This document shows, one piece after another, positions 25,913-38,070 of a stretch of 64,000 nt of DNA; the stretch's first letter is position 1, and every line of letters begins with the position of its first letter. Origin of the DNA: Lepidurus packardi (taxonomy: Eukaryota > Arthropoda > Branchiopoda > Notostraca > Triopsidae). The notes below the pieces were generated by a model. It searched no databases. It saw only the letters and a program-made list of their open reading frames with translations, and had not been told where the DNA came from. The translations under genes were made by a program, and so were the position numbers. Location: NCBI GenBank assembly GCA_023053545.1, contig JAKZAN010000179.1, positions 17,713-81,712 of the forward strand, read 5' to 3'.

Positions 25913-28900
25913 AATTCCTTACGGACTGAATTAATTCTTTACGATTGATTGAATTCCTTTCTTACTGAATTAATTCCTTACGGACAGAATTAATTCCTTA
26001 CGGAATGAATGAATTTCTTTACGGCCTGATATAATTCCTGACGGACTGAATTAATTCCTTACGGACTGAATTAATTCCTTACGGACTGAATTAATTCCTT
26101 ACGGACTGAATTAATTCCTTACGGACTGAACTAATTCCTTTCGGAATGAATTAATTCCTTACGGACTGAATTAATTACTTACGGACTTTATTAATTATTT
26201 AGGATTGATTGAGTTCCTTACTTACTGAATTCATTCCTTTCGTACTTAATTAGTTCCTCACGGACTGAATTAATTATTTAGGATTGATTGAATTCCATAC
26301 TTACTGAATTTATTCCTTACCGATTTAGTTAATTCCTTTCGGAACGAATTAATTCCTTACGTACGGAATTAGTTCCTTACGGACTTAATTAATTCCTTAC
26401 GGACTGAAATAATTATTTAGGATTTATTGAATTCCTTACTTACTGAATTAATTCCTTACGTACTTTATTAATTCCTTACGGACCGAATTAATTCCTTACG
26501 GACTTTACTAATTCTTTAGGATTGATTGAATTCCTTACTTACTGAATTCATTCCTTTCGTACTTAATTAGTTCCTTACGGACTGAATTAATTATTTAAGA
26601 TTTATTGAATTCCTTACTTACTGAATTTATTCCTTACCGATTTATGTAATTCCTTTCGGAACGAATTAATTCCTTACGTACTGAATTAGTTCCTTACGGA
26701 CTTAATTTAGGATTGATTGAATTCCTTTCTTACTGAATTAATTACTTACGGACTGAATTAATTCCTTACGGACTGAATTAATTCCTTTCGGAATGAATTA
26801 ATTCCTTACGGACTGAATTAATTCCTTACGGACTGAATTAATTATTTAGGATTGATTGAATTCCTTACTTACTGAATTAATTCCTTTCGGAATGAATTAA
26901 TTCCTTACGGACTGAATTAATTCCTTACGGACTGAATTAATTATTTAGGATTGATTGAATTCCTTACTTACTGAATTAATTCCTTACGTACTTAATTAAT
27001 TCCTTACGGACTGAATTAATTCTTTAGGATTGATTAAATTCCTTACTTACTGAATTTATTCCTTACCGATTTAGTTAATTCCTTTCGGAACGAATAAATT
27101 CCTTACGGACTGAATTAATTCCTTATGGATTGAATTAATTCCTTACGGACTGAATTAATTCCTTACGGAATGAATTAATTCCTTACGGACTGAATTAATT
27201 CTTTAGGATTGATTGAATTCCTTTCTTACTTAATTAATTCCTTACGGACAGAATTAATTCCTCTCGGAATGAATGAATTTCTTTACGGCCTGATATAAAT
27301 ACTTACGGACTGAATTAATTCCTTACGGACTGAATTAATTCCTTACATACTGAATTAATTCCTTACGGACTGAATTAATTCCTTTCGGAATGAATAAATT
27401 CCTTACGGACTGAATTTATTCCTTACGGATTGAATTAATTCCTTACGGACTGAATTAATTCCTTACGGACTGAATTAATTCCTTACGGAATGAATTAATT
27501 CCGTTCGGCCTGATTTAATTCCTTACTGACTGAATTAATTCCTTACGGAATGGATTAATTCCTTACGGACTGAACTAATTCCTTACGGATTGAATTAATT
27601 CCTTACGGACTGAATTAATTCCTTACGGAATGAATTAATTCCTTACGGACTGAATTAATTCTTTAGGATTGATTGAATTCCTTTCTTACTGAATTAATTC
27701 CTTACGGAATGAATGAATTCCTTACGGACTGAATTAATTCCTTACGGACTGAATTAATTATTTAGGATTGATTGAATTCCTTACTTACTGAATTAATTCC
27801 TTTCGGAATGAACTAATTCCTTACGGACTGAATTAATTCCTTACGGACTGAATTAATTATTTAGGATTGATTGAATTCCTTACTTACTGAATTAATTCCT
27901 TACGTACTTAATTAATTCCTTACGGACTGAATTAATTCTTTAGGATTGATTAAATTCCTTACTTACTGAATTTATTCCTTACCGATTTAGTTAATTCCTT
28001 TCGGAACGAATAAATTCCTTACGGACTGAATTAATTCCTTATGGATTGAATTAATTCCTTACGGACTGAATTAATTCCTTACGGAATGAATTAATTCCTT
28101 ACGGACTGAATTAATTCTTTAGCATTGATTGAATTCCTTTCTTACTTAATTAATTCCTTACGGACAGAATTAATTCCTCACGGAATGAATGAATTCCTTA
28201 CATACTGAATTAATTCCTTACGGACTGAATTAATTCCTTTCGGAATGAATTAATTCCTTACGGACTGAATTAATTCCTTACGGACTGAATAATTATTTAG
28301 GATTTATTGAATTCCTTACTTACTGAATTAATTCTATACGTACTTAATTAATTCCTTACGGACTGAATTAATTCTTTAGGATTGATTAAATTCCTTACTT
28401 ACTGAATTAATTCCTTACCGATTTAGTTAATTCCTTTCGGAACGAATAAATTCCTTACGGACTGAATTAATTCCTTACGGATTGAATTAATTCCTTACGG
28501 ACTGAATTAATTCCTTACGGACTGAATTAATTCCTTACGGAATGAATTAATTCCGTTCGGCCTGATTTAATTCCTTACTGACTGAATTAATTCCTTACGG
28601 AATGAATTAAATCCTTACGGACTGAATTAATTCTTTAGGATTGATTGAATTCCTTTCTTACTGAATTAATTCCTTACGGAATGAATGAATTTCTTTACGG
28701 CCTGATATAATTCCTTACGGACTGAATTAATTCTTTATGATTGATTAAATTCCTTTCTTACTGAATTAATTCCTTACGGACTGAAATAATTCCTTACGGA
28801 CTGAATTAAGTCCTTACGGACTGAATTAATTCCTTACGGACTGAACTAATTCCTTTCGGAATGAATTAATTAATTACGGACTGAATTAATTCCTTACGGA

Positions 28901-31400
28901 TTGAATTAATTCCTTACGGACTGAATTAATTCCTTACGGACTGAATTAATTCCGTACGGCCTGATTTAATTCCTTACTGACTGAATTAATTCCTTACGGA
29001 ATGGATGAATTCCTTACGGACTGAACTAATTCCTTACGGATTGAATTAATTCCTTACGGACTGAATTAATTCTTTACGGACTGAATTAATTCCTTACGGA
29101 CTGAATTAATTAATTACGGAGTGAATTAATTAATTACGGACTGAATTAATTGATTACGGACTGAACTAATTCCTTACGGAATGAATTAATTATTTAGGAT
29201 TGATTGAATTCCTTTCTTACTTAATTAATTCCTTACGGACAGAATTAATTCCTCACGGAATGAATGAATTTCTTTACGGCCTGATATACTTACTTACGGA
29301 CTGAATTAATTCCTTACGGACTGAATTAATTCCTTACATACTGAATTAATTCCTTACGGACTGAATTAATTCCTTACGGACTGAACTAATTCCTTTCGGA
29401 ATGAATTAATTCCTTACGGACTGAATTAATTCCTTACGGACTGAATAATTATTTAGGATTTATTGAATTCCTTACTTACTGAATTAATTCCTTACGTACT
29501 TAATTAATTCCTTACGGACTGAATTAATTCTTTAGGATTGATTAAATTCCTTACTTACTGAATTAATTCCTTACCGATTTAGTTAATTCCTTTCGGAACG
29601 AATAAATTCCTTACGGACTGAATTAATTCCTTACGGATTGAATTAATTCCTTACGGACTGAATTAATTCCTTACGGACTGAATTAATTCCTTACGGAATG
29701 AATTAATTCCATTCGGCCTGATTTAATTCCTTACTGACTGAATTAAATCCTTACGGAATGGATTAATTCCTTACGGACTGAACTAATTCCTTACGGATTG
29801 AATTAATTCCTTACGGACTGAATTAATTCCTTACGGAATGAATTAATTCCTTACGGACTGAATTAATTCTTTAGGATTGATTGAATTCCTTTCTTACTGA
29901 ATTAATTCCTTACGGAATGAATGAATTTCTTTACGGCCTGATATAATTCTTTACGGACTGAATTAATTCTTTAGGATTGATTAAATTCCTTTCTTACTGA
30001 ATTAATTCCTTACGGACTGAAATAATTCCTTACGGACTGAATTAAGTCCTTACGGACTGAATTAATTCCTTACGGACTGAACTAATTCCTTTCGGAATGA
30101 ATTAATTAATTACGGACTGAATTAATTCCTTACGGATTGAATTAATTCCTTACGGACTGAATTAATTCCTTACGGACTGAATTAATTCCGTACGGCCTGA
30201 TTTAATTCCTTACTGACTGAATTAATTCCTTACGGAATGGATGAATTCCTTACGGACTGAACTAATTCCTTACGGATTGAATTAATTCCTTACGGACTGA
30301 ATTAATTCTTTACGGACTGAATTAATTCCTTACGGACTGAATTAATTAATTACGGAGTGAATTAATTAATTACGGACTGAATTAATTGATTACGGACTGA
30401 ATTAATTCCTTACGGACTGAATTAATTCCTTACGGACTGAAGTAATTCCTTGACTGAATTAATTCCTTACGTACTTAATTAATTCCTTACGGACTGAATT
30501 AATTCCTTACGGACTGAATTAATTCCTTACGGACTGAATTAATTCTTTAGAATTGACTGAATTCCTTTCTTACTGAATTAATTCCTTACGGACAGAATTA
30601 ATTCCTTACGGAATGAATGAATTTCTTTACGGCCTGATATAATTACTTACGGACTGAATTAATTCCTTACGGACTGAATTAATTCCTTACGGACTGAATT
30701 AATTCCTTACGGACTGAATTAATTCCTTACGGACTGAATTAATTCCGTTCGGCCTGATTTAATTCCTAACTGACTGAATTAATTCCTTACGGAATGGATT
30801 AATTCCTTACGGACTGAACTAATTCCTTACGGATTGAATTAATTCCTTACGGACTGAATTAATTCCTTACGGAATGAATTAATTCCTTACGGAATGAATT
30901 AATTCCTTACGGACTGAATTAATTCTTTAGGATGGATTGAATTCCTTTCTTACTGAATTAATTCCTTACGGAATGAATGAATTTCTTTACGGCCTGATAT
31001 AATTCCTTACGGACTGAATTAATTCTTTAGGATTGATTAAATTCCTTTCTTACTGAATTAATTCCTTACGGACTGAAATAATTCCTTACGGACTGAATTA
31101 AGTCCTTACGGACTGAATTAATTCCTTACGGACTGAACTAATTCCTTTCGGAATGAATTAATTAATTACGGACTGAATTAATTCCTTACGGATTGAATTA
31201 ATTCCTTACGGACTGAATTAATTCCTTACGGAATGGATGAATTCCTTACGGACTGAACTAATTCCTTACGGATTGAATTAATTCCTTACGGACTAAATTA
31301 ATTCTTTACGGACTGAATTAATTCCTTACGGACTGAATTAATTAATTACGGAGTGAATTAATTAATTACGGACTGAATTAATTGATTACGGACTGAAATA

Positions 31401-34400
31401 ATTCCTTACGGACTGAATTAATTCCTTACGGACTGAAGTAATTCCTTACGGACTGAATTAATTCCTTACGGACTGAATTAATTCCTTACGGACTGAATTA
31501 ATTCTTTAGGATTGATTGAATTCCTTTCTTACTGAATTAATTCCTTACGGACAGAATTAATTACTTACGGAATGAATGAATTTCTTTACGGCCTGATATA
31601 ATTACTTACGGACTGAATTAATTCCTTACGGACTGAATTAATTCCTTACCTACTGAATTAATTCCTTACGGACTGAATTAATTCCTTACGGACTGAACTA
31701 ATTCCTTTCGGAATTATTTAATTCCTTACGGACTGAATTAATTCCTTACGGACTTTATTAATTATTTAGGATTGATTGAATTCCTTACTTACTGAATTCA
31801 TTCCTTTCGTACTTAATTAGTTCCTTATGGACTGAATTAATTATTTAGGATTTTTTGAATTCCTTACTTACTTAATTAATTCTTTACGTACTTAATTAAT
31901 TCCTTACGGAATGAATTAATTCCTTACGGACTGAATTAATTCCTTACGGACTGAATTAATTCTTTAGGATTGATTGAATTCCTTTCTTACTGAATTAATT
32001 CCTTACGGAATGAATGAATTTCTTTGCGGCCTGATATAATTCCTTACGGACTGAATTAATTCTTTAGGATTGATTAAATTCCTTTCTTACTGAATTAATT
32101 CCTTACGGACTGAATTAAGTCCTTACGGACTGAATTAATTCCTTACGGACTGAACTAATTCCTTTCGGAATGAATTAATTAATTTCGGACTGAATTAATT
32201 CCTTACGGATTGAATTAATTCCTTACGGACTGAATTAATTCCTTACGGACTGAATTAATTCCTTACGGACTGAATTAATTCCTTACGGACTGAATTAATT
32301 CCTTACGGACTGAAATAATTCTTTACGGACTGAATTAATTCCTTTCGGAATGAATTAATTCCGTACGGCCTGATTTAATTCCTTACTGACTGAATTAATT
32401 CCTTACGGAATGGATGAATTCCTTACGGACTGAACTAATTCCTTACGGATTGAATTAATTAATTACGGACTGAATTAATTCTTTACGGACTGAATTAATT
32501 CCTTACGGACTGAATTAATTCCTTACGGAGTGAATTAATTAAATACGGACTGAATTAATTGATTACGGACTGAATTAATTCCTTACGGACTGAAGTAATT
32601 CCTTGACTGAATTAATTCCTTACGTACTTAATTAATTCCTTACGGACTGAATTAATTCCTTACGGACTGAATTAATTCCTTACGGACTGAATTAATTCTT
32701 TAGGATTGATTGAATTCCTTTCTTACTGAATTAATTCCTTACGGACAGAATTAATTCCTTACGGAATGAATGAATTTCTTTACGGCCTGATATAATTACT
32801 TACGGACTGAATTAATTCCTTACGGACTGAATTAATTCCTTACGGACTGAATTAATTCCTTACGGACTGAATTAATTCCTTACGGACTGAACTAATTCCT
32901 TTCGGAATGAATTAATTCCTTACGGACTGAATTAATTCCTTACGGACTGAATTAATTATTTAGGATTGATTGAATTCCTTACTTACTGAATTAATTCCTT
33001 ACCGATTTAGTTAATTCCTTTCGGAACGTATTAATTCCTTACGTACTGAATTAGTTCCTTACGGACTGAATTAATTATTTAGGATTTTTTGAATTCCTTA
33101 CTTACTTAATTAATTCTTTACGTACTTAATTAATTCCTTACGGAATGAATTAATTCCTTACGGACTGAATTAATTCCTTACGGACTGAACTAATTCCTTT
33201 CGGAATGAATTAATTAATTACGGACTGAATTAATTCCTTACGGATTGAATTAATTATTTAGGATTTTTTGAATTCCTTACTTACTTAATTAATTCTTTAC
33301 GTACTTAATTAATTCCTTACGGAATGAATTAATTCCTTACGGACTGAATTAATTCCTTACGGACTGAACTAATTCCTTTCGGAATGAATTAATTAATTAC
33401 TGACTGAATTATTTCCTTACGGATTGAATTAATTCCTTACGGACTGAATTAATACCTTACGGACTTTATTAATTATTTAGGATTGATTGAATTCCTTACT
33501 TAATGAATTAATTCCTTACTTACTTAATTAATTCCTTACGGACTGAATTAATTCCTTACGGACTGAAGTAATTCCTTACGGACTGAATTAATTCCTTACG
33601 GACTGAATTAATTCCTTACGGACTGAATTAATTCTTTAGGATTGATTGAATTCCTTTCTTACTGAATTAATTCCTTACGGACAGAATTAATTACTTACGG
33701 AATGAATGAATTTCTTTACGGCCTGATATAATTACTTACGGACTGAATTAATTCCTTACGGACTGAATTAATTCCTTACCTACTGAATTAATTCCTTACG
33801 GACTGAATTAATTCCTTACGGACTGAACTAATTCCTTTCGGAATTATTTAATTCCTTACGGACTGAATTAATTCCTTACGGACTTTATTAATTATTTAGG
33901 ATTGATTGAATTCCTTACTTACTGAATTCATTCCTTTCGTACTTAATTAGTTCCTTATGGACTGAATTAATTATTTAGGATTTTTTGAATTCCTTACTTA
34001 CTTAATTAATTCTTTACGTACTTAATTAATTCCTTACGGAATGAATTAATTCCTTACGGACTGAATTAATTCCTTACGGACTGAATTAATTCTTTAGGAT
34101 TGATTGAATTCCTTTCTTACTGAATTAATTCCTTACGGAATGAATGAATTTCTTTGCGGCCTGATATAATTCCTTACGGACTGAATTAATTCTTTAGGAT
34201 TGATTAAATTCCTTTCTTACTGAATTAATTCCTTACGGACTGAATTAAGTCCTTACGGACTGAATTAATTCCTTACGGACTGAACTAATTCCTTTCGGAA
34301 TGAATTAATTAATTTCGGACTGAATTAATTCCTTACGGATTGAATTAATTCCTTACGGACTGAATTAATTCCTTACGGACTGAATTAATTCCTTACGGAC

Positions 34401-35660
34401 TGAATTAATTCCTTACGGACTGAATTAATTCCTTACGGACTGAAATAATTCTTTACGGACTGAATTAATTCCTTTCGGAATGAATTAATTCCGTACGGCC
34501 TGATTTAATTCCTTACTGACTGAATTAATTCCTTACGGAATGGATGAATTCCTTACGGACTGAACTAATTCCTTACGGATTGAATTAATTAATTACGGAC
34601 TGAATTAATTCTTTACGGACTGAATTAATTCCTTACGGACTGAATTAATTCCTTACGGAGTGAATTAATTAAATACGGACTGAATTAATTGATTACGGAC
34701 TGAATTAATTCCTTACGGACTGAAGTAATTCCTTGACTGAATTAATTCCTTACGTACTTAATTAATTCCTTACGGACTGAATTAATTCCTTACGGACTGA
34801 ATTAATTCCTTACGGACTGAATTAATTCTTTAGGATTGATTGAATTCCTTTCTTACTGAATTAATTCCTTACGGACAGAATTAATTCCTTACGGAATGAA
34901 TGAATTTCTTTACGGCCTGATATAATTACTTACGGACTGAATTAATTCCTTACGGACTGAATTAATTCCTTACGGACTGAATTAATTCCTTACGGACTGA
35001 ATTAATTCCTTACGGACTGAACTAATTCCTTTCGGAATGAATTAATTCCTTACGGACTGAATTAATTCCTTACGGACTGAATTAATTATTTAGGATTGAT
35101 TGAATTCCTTACTTACTGAATTAATTCCTTACCGATTTAGTTAATTCCTTTCGGAACGTATTAATTCCTTACGTACTGAATTAGTTCCTTACGGACTGAA
35201 TTAATTATTTAGGATTTTTTGAATTCCTTACTTACTTAATTAATTCTTTACGTACTTAATTAATTCCTTACGGAATGAATTAATTCCTTACGGACTGAAT
35301 TAATTCCTTACGGACTGAACTAATTCCTTTCGGAATGAATTAATTAATTACGGACTGAATTAATTCCTTACGGATTGAATTAATTATTTAGGATTTTTTG
35401 AATTCCTTACTTACTTAATTAATTCTTTACGTACTTAATTAATTCCTTACGGAATGAATTAATTCCTTACGGACTGAATTAATTCCTTACGGACTGAACT
35501 AATTCCTTTCGGAATGAATTAATTAATTACTGACTGAATTATTTCCTTACGGATTGAATTAATTCCTTACGGACTGAATTAATACCTTACGGACTTTATT
35601 AATTATTTAGGATTGATTGAATTCCTTACTTAATGAATTAATTCCTTACTTACTTAATTA
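31401..35660. repeat. 2,130-bp tandem duplication in satellite A, apparently perfect
   Basis: 31401-33530 and 33531-35660 match at a constant offset of 2,130 bp, and the match runs on to 35689. I compared lines through most of the first 500 bp and spot-checked rare variants (GAATTATTTAATTCC at 31712/33842, TTTGCGGCC near 32024/34154, AAATACGGAC near 32551/34681, AGGATTTTTTGAATT repeats) and found no difference. The left limit is where GACTGAAATA (31391) meets TACTTAATTA (33521). The right limit is GG versus CG at 33560/35690. Confidence 0.9.
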
Positions 35661-36364
35661 ATTCCTTACGGACTGAATTAATTCCTTACCGATTTAGTTA
35701 ATTCCTTTCGGAACGAATTAATTCCTTACGGACTGAATTAATTCCTTACCGATTTAGTTAATTCGTTTCGGAACGAATTAATTCCTTACGGACTGAATTA
35801 ATTCCTTACGGACTGAATTAATTCCTTACGGAATTGAATAATTCCTTACGGACTGAACTAATTCCTTACGTATTGAATTAATTCCTTACTGACTGAATTA
35901 ATTCTTTACGGACTGAATTAATTCCTTACGGACTGAATTAATTCCTTACGGACTGAAATAATTCTTTAGAATTGATTGAATTCCTTTCTTACTGAATTAA
36001 TTCCTTACGGACAGAATTAATTCCTTACGGAATGAATGAATTTCTTTACGGACTGATATAATTCCTTACGGACTGAATTAATTCTTTAGGATTGATTGAA
36101 TTCTTTTTTACTGAATTAATTCGTTACGGACTGAATTAATTCTTTCGGACTGAATTAATTCCTTACGGACTGAATTAATTCCTTTCAGACTGAATTAATT
36201 CCTTACGTACTGAATTAGTTCCTTACGGACTGAATTAATTATTTAAGATTTTTTGAATTCCTTACTTACTTAATTAATTCCTTACGTACTTAATTAATTC
36301 CTTACGGACTGAATTAATTCCTTACGGACTGAATTAATTCTTTAGGATTGATTGAATTCCTTTC

Positions 36365-36868
36365 TTACTGAATTAATTCCTTACGGACTGAATTAATTTG
36401 CCTGGGTTTGCCTGGGTTTAGATTGCCTGGGTTATCTGGTGTTTTACTCTCCCATAGCCAGTGGTGGGCATTAAAATCGCCTGTGATGATTACTTTAGAA
36501 CTCAGATTATGGTAGCGATCCCATATGTCTTGGAGGAGTTCAGTCATATTTTCCGTGTGTCTTCTGTAGAGTGCTATAAGAAGGACTGGGGCAACACTTG
36601 GGCTTTGAAGTCTTAAGACAGCATACAGCGGCTTTATTTCTATTATGTATCCTGGACTTTCCCTCTTGCTAAGGATTATTATTCCCTCGTATTCCGTGCC
36701 AGCTTTGACTATATTATAGCCCATAACAGTGGAGCGTTGATAATTTTGGGGTGGTTCGATTGCGATTATTGTATCAATTGCTCTCCTGTTCGCTTCTCTG
36801 GTAAGTTCTTCTAGTTGATTTTTACTTTTCCTGATATTTTGGATGATAAGTTTGAGTCCGTCGGTCAT
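36365..36868 (-). pseudogene. Non-LTR 2 ORF2 fragment: N-terminal APE endonuclease
   Basis: The frame starts at ATG 36868, which overlaps the ORF1 stop as ATGA (36868-36865), a layout that fits coupled stop-restart translation as described for SART1-type elements. Visible endonuclease motifs are IRKSKNQLEEL, the catalytic-site glutamate in IEPPQN, ALYRRHT, and GDFNAHHWLW. After PDNPGN the sequence breaks: two extra copies of a CCCAGGCAAA-like decamer precede satellite A, and the frame runs about 11 codons into satellite before stopping at 36365. The missing STID and SDH motifs and the whole RT mean this fragment is inactive. Over the comparable part it aligns without gaps to element 1 around the start and the GDFNAHH region. 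Confidence 0.9.
36397..36431. repeat. Short tandem duplications at the satellite A/non-LTR 2 breakpoint
   Basis: TTTGCCTGGG occurs at 36397-36406 and 36407-36416, and ATTGCCTGGG at 36422-36431 after a TTTAG spacer. The third copy is the native ORF2 sequence (codons for the Asn-Pro-Gly-Asn stretch). The two extra copies look like templated filler at a repaired end. Confidence 0.8.
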
Positions 36869-38047
36869 TGCCTCCGGGTTGTTTTGTTGCGGTCGGAAAT
36901 TTTTCGTATGTGATCAATGCGAACGGGGCATGATGGATCATACGTTGCGTGTATTCCTTTGCAGTTTGAGCATTTTAGATTTTTGGAGTTGCAGCTCCTA
37001 GTTTCGTGATCGGTGCGGGCGCACTTGCCGCATTTCGAGCTTGTGCTCTTACAATTCAAAGCAATGTGTCCGTATTCTTGGCAGCGAAAACATTGGACTA
37101 CAGGGGAACGACGGGTGTCTTCTATTTGGACTCGACGATTATATGCGTAGAGTGAACCGAGGTTTAGCAATGATTTTTTACACTCGATTGAGGAGCAAGT
37201 GAACCTGATAGAGCCGTAGGCTTTGCCACTGTCTGGATTTAGCGGTTTGGCTATCCCCGCCTCGAAGTTCCAACCCAAGTCTTTTTTTTCCGATATGTGC
37301 TTCAAGATGTCTGAAATAGTTTGATCTTTCGGCAGTTGGTGGATAATGACGTCATAGTTCGGCTGACGTGTGATGGTTTTTACAGAGCCAAGAGTAGGCA
37401 GTTTCGCCAATTTGAGAGGGGCTTCACTTTTTTTCTTGTCTTCCTTGTTCTTAAACGTCAGGAAGATTTTGCCCGACTTTGTTTTATTGGCAAGGACTGG
37501 TTTAGGGGCTTCAGGGCAAATTTGTGATAGGTCTTTTTCAATCAGCTCCAGTAGGTCTTTGCGCGAAAAAGTTGCGTCTCTTTTAGCGTTGTCTTCCAAT
37601 TCAATACAGAGGACATCTTCTGGTAAATCATCGTTGCCGGTTTGCATATTACCCGATCGGGTGTTAGGAATGGTTGTTGAGGGTTTACCAACCACTTGGG
37701 ACCAAGACGCAGCACTGGGAGGGTTATTGACTTGTTGTCCAACCGCGTTAATGAATTGATCTGACAGGGTTTCGATTTTCGTGGTTAAGAGTTCCACTTT
37801 GCCAGAAAGAGCCGACACTAGCTCCAAGAGTTCGGTCTTGGTTTCTCTGAGTAAGGATACTTCTCTCATGAGCTTGTCATTACTTTCAAGGACAACTTTC
37901 GCATAGTCGGGAAGGAAAGTTCTTGATGAAGTGTTGGCGAACGCTACTTGGGGTTGGGTTGGGTCTGTTGGGATAGTTCTTTTAACCGGGGGGTCGTCTT
38001 GAGGGCTGCGTTTACGTTTAGACTCAGGGGTTTGGATTGGGGTTTGG
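36397..38047 (-). mobile_element. Non-LTR retrotransposon 2, internal fragment at the satellite A/B border
   Basis: A 1.65-kb minus-strand fragment holding most of ORF1 and the first ~155 codons of ORF2. It lacks the 5' UTR and ORF1 N terminus on one side, and the rest of ORF2, 3' UTR and poly(A) on the other. Loss of the 3' end is not explained by ordinary 5' truncation during reverse transcription, so the piece was probably cut out of a longer copy by rearrangement. It is related to, but clearly different from, element 1 (same ORF order, similar motifs, many amino-acid differences). It joins satellite A on its left and satellite B on its right, with no target-site duplication possible between unlike flanks. 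Confidence 0.9.
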
Positions 38048-38070
38048 ATTTCAGGTAAAATCACAAGCAT
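36865..38070 (-). pseudogene. Non-LTR 2 ORF1, 5'-truncated, start codon supplied by satellite B
   Basis: An open frame of 401 codons. Codons 1-7 (38070 down to about 38048) are satellite B read backwards, so the present ATG is not native. Native ORF1 sequence starts around a duplicated IQTP tetrapeptide. It has a basic segment, a coiled-coil candidate at ~62-110, the conserved block before the knuckles (VIIHQLPKDQT onward) and three knuckles at 327-381 (CX2CX4HX4C twice, then CX2CX3HX6C). The N-terminal cysteine cluster seen in element 1 is missing because of truncation. There is no internal stop over nearly 400 codons, so either the fragment is fairly young or the family was active recently. 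Its stop TGA (36867-36865) overlaps the ORF2 start. Confidence 0.88.
38027..38050. repeat. 12-bp tandem duplication at the non-LTR 2/satellite B breakpoint
   Basis: GGGGTTTGGATT occurs twice in direct tandem (38027-38038, 38039-38050). The second copy runs straight into satellite B with overlap at ATT. This mirrors the short duplications at the other end of the same fragment. Confidence 0.85.

Larger units (their letters stand above)
25901..36396. repeat. Satellite A, second block
   Basis: The same 20-bp monomer family in the same orientation as the first block, about 520 copies, ending at the truncated non-LTR element. Variant use differs from the left block: TTCCTTACCGATTTAGTTAA, TTTAGGATTTTTTGAATTCC and the AATTAAGTCC form are prominent, while the CCTGCAG variant is not seen. 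The AATTAAGTCC marker recurs near 28805, 30041, 31097, 32114 and 34244, marking ~1.0-1.2 kb higher-order blocks and one 2,130-bp step. No gene is visible. Confidence 0.98.

Noticed and set aside
36397-38047. Element 2 as an ordinary 5'-truncated LINE insertion
   Set aside because: It lacks the 3' UTR and poly(A) and retains the 5' half, the opposite of 5' truncation, and its flanks are two different satellites without a target duplication.
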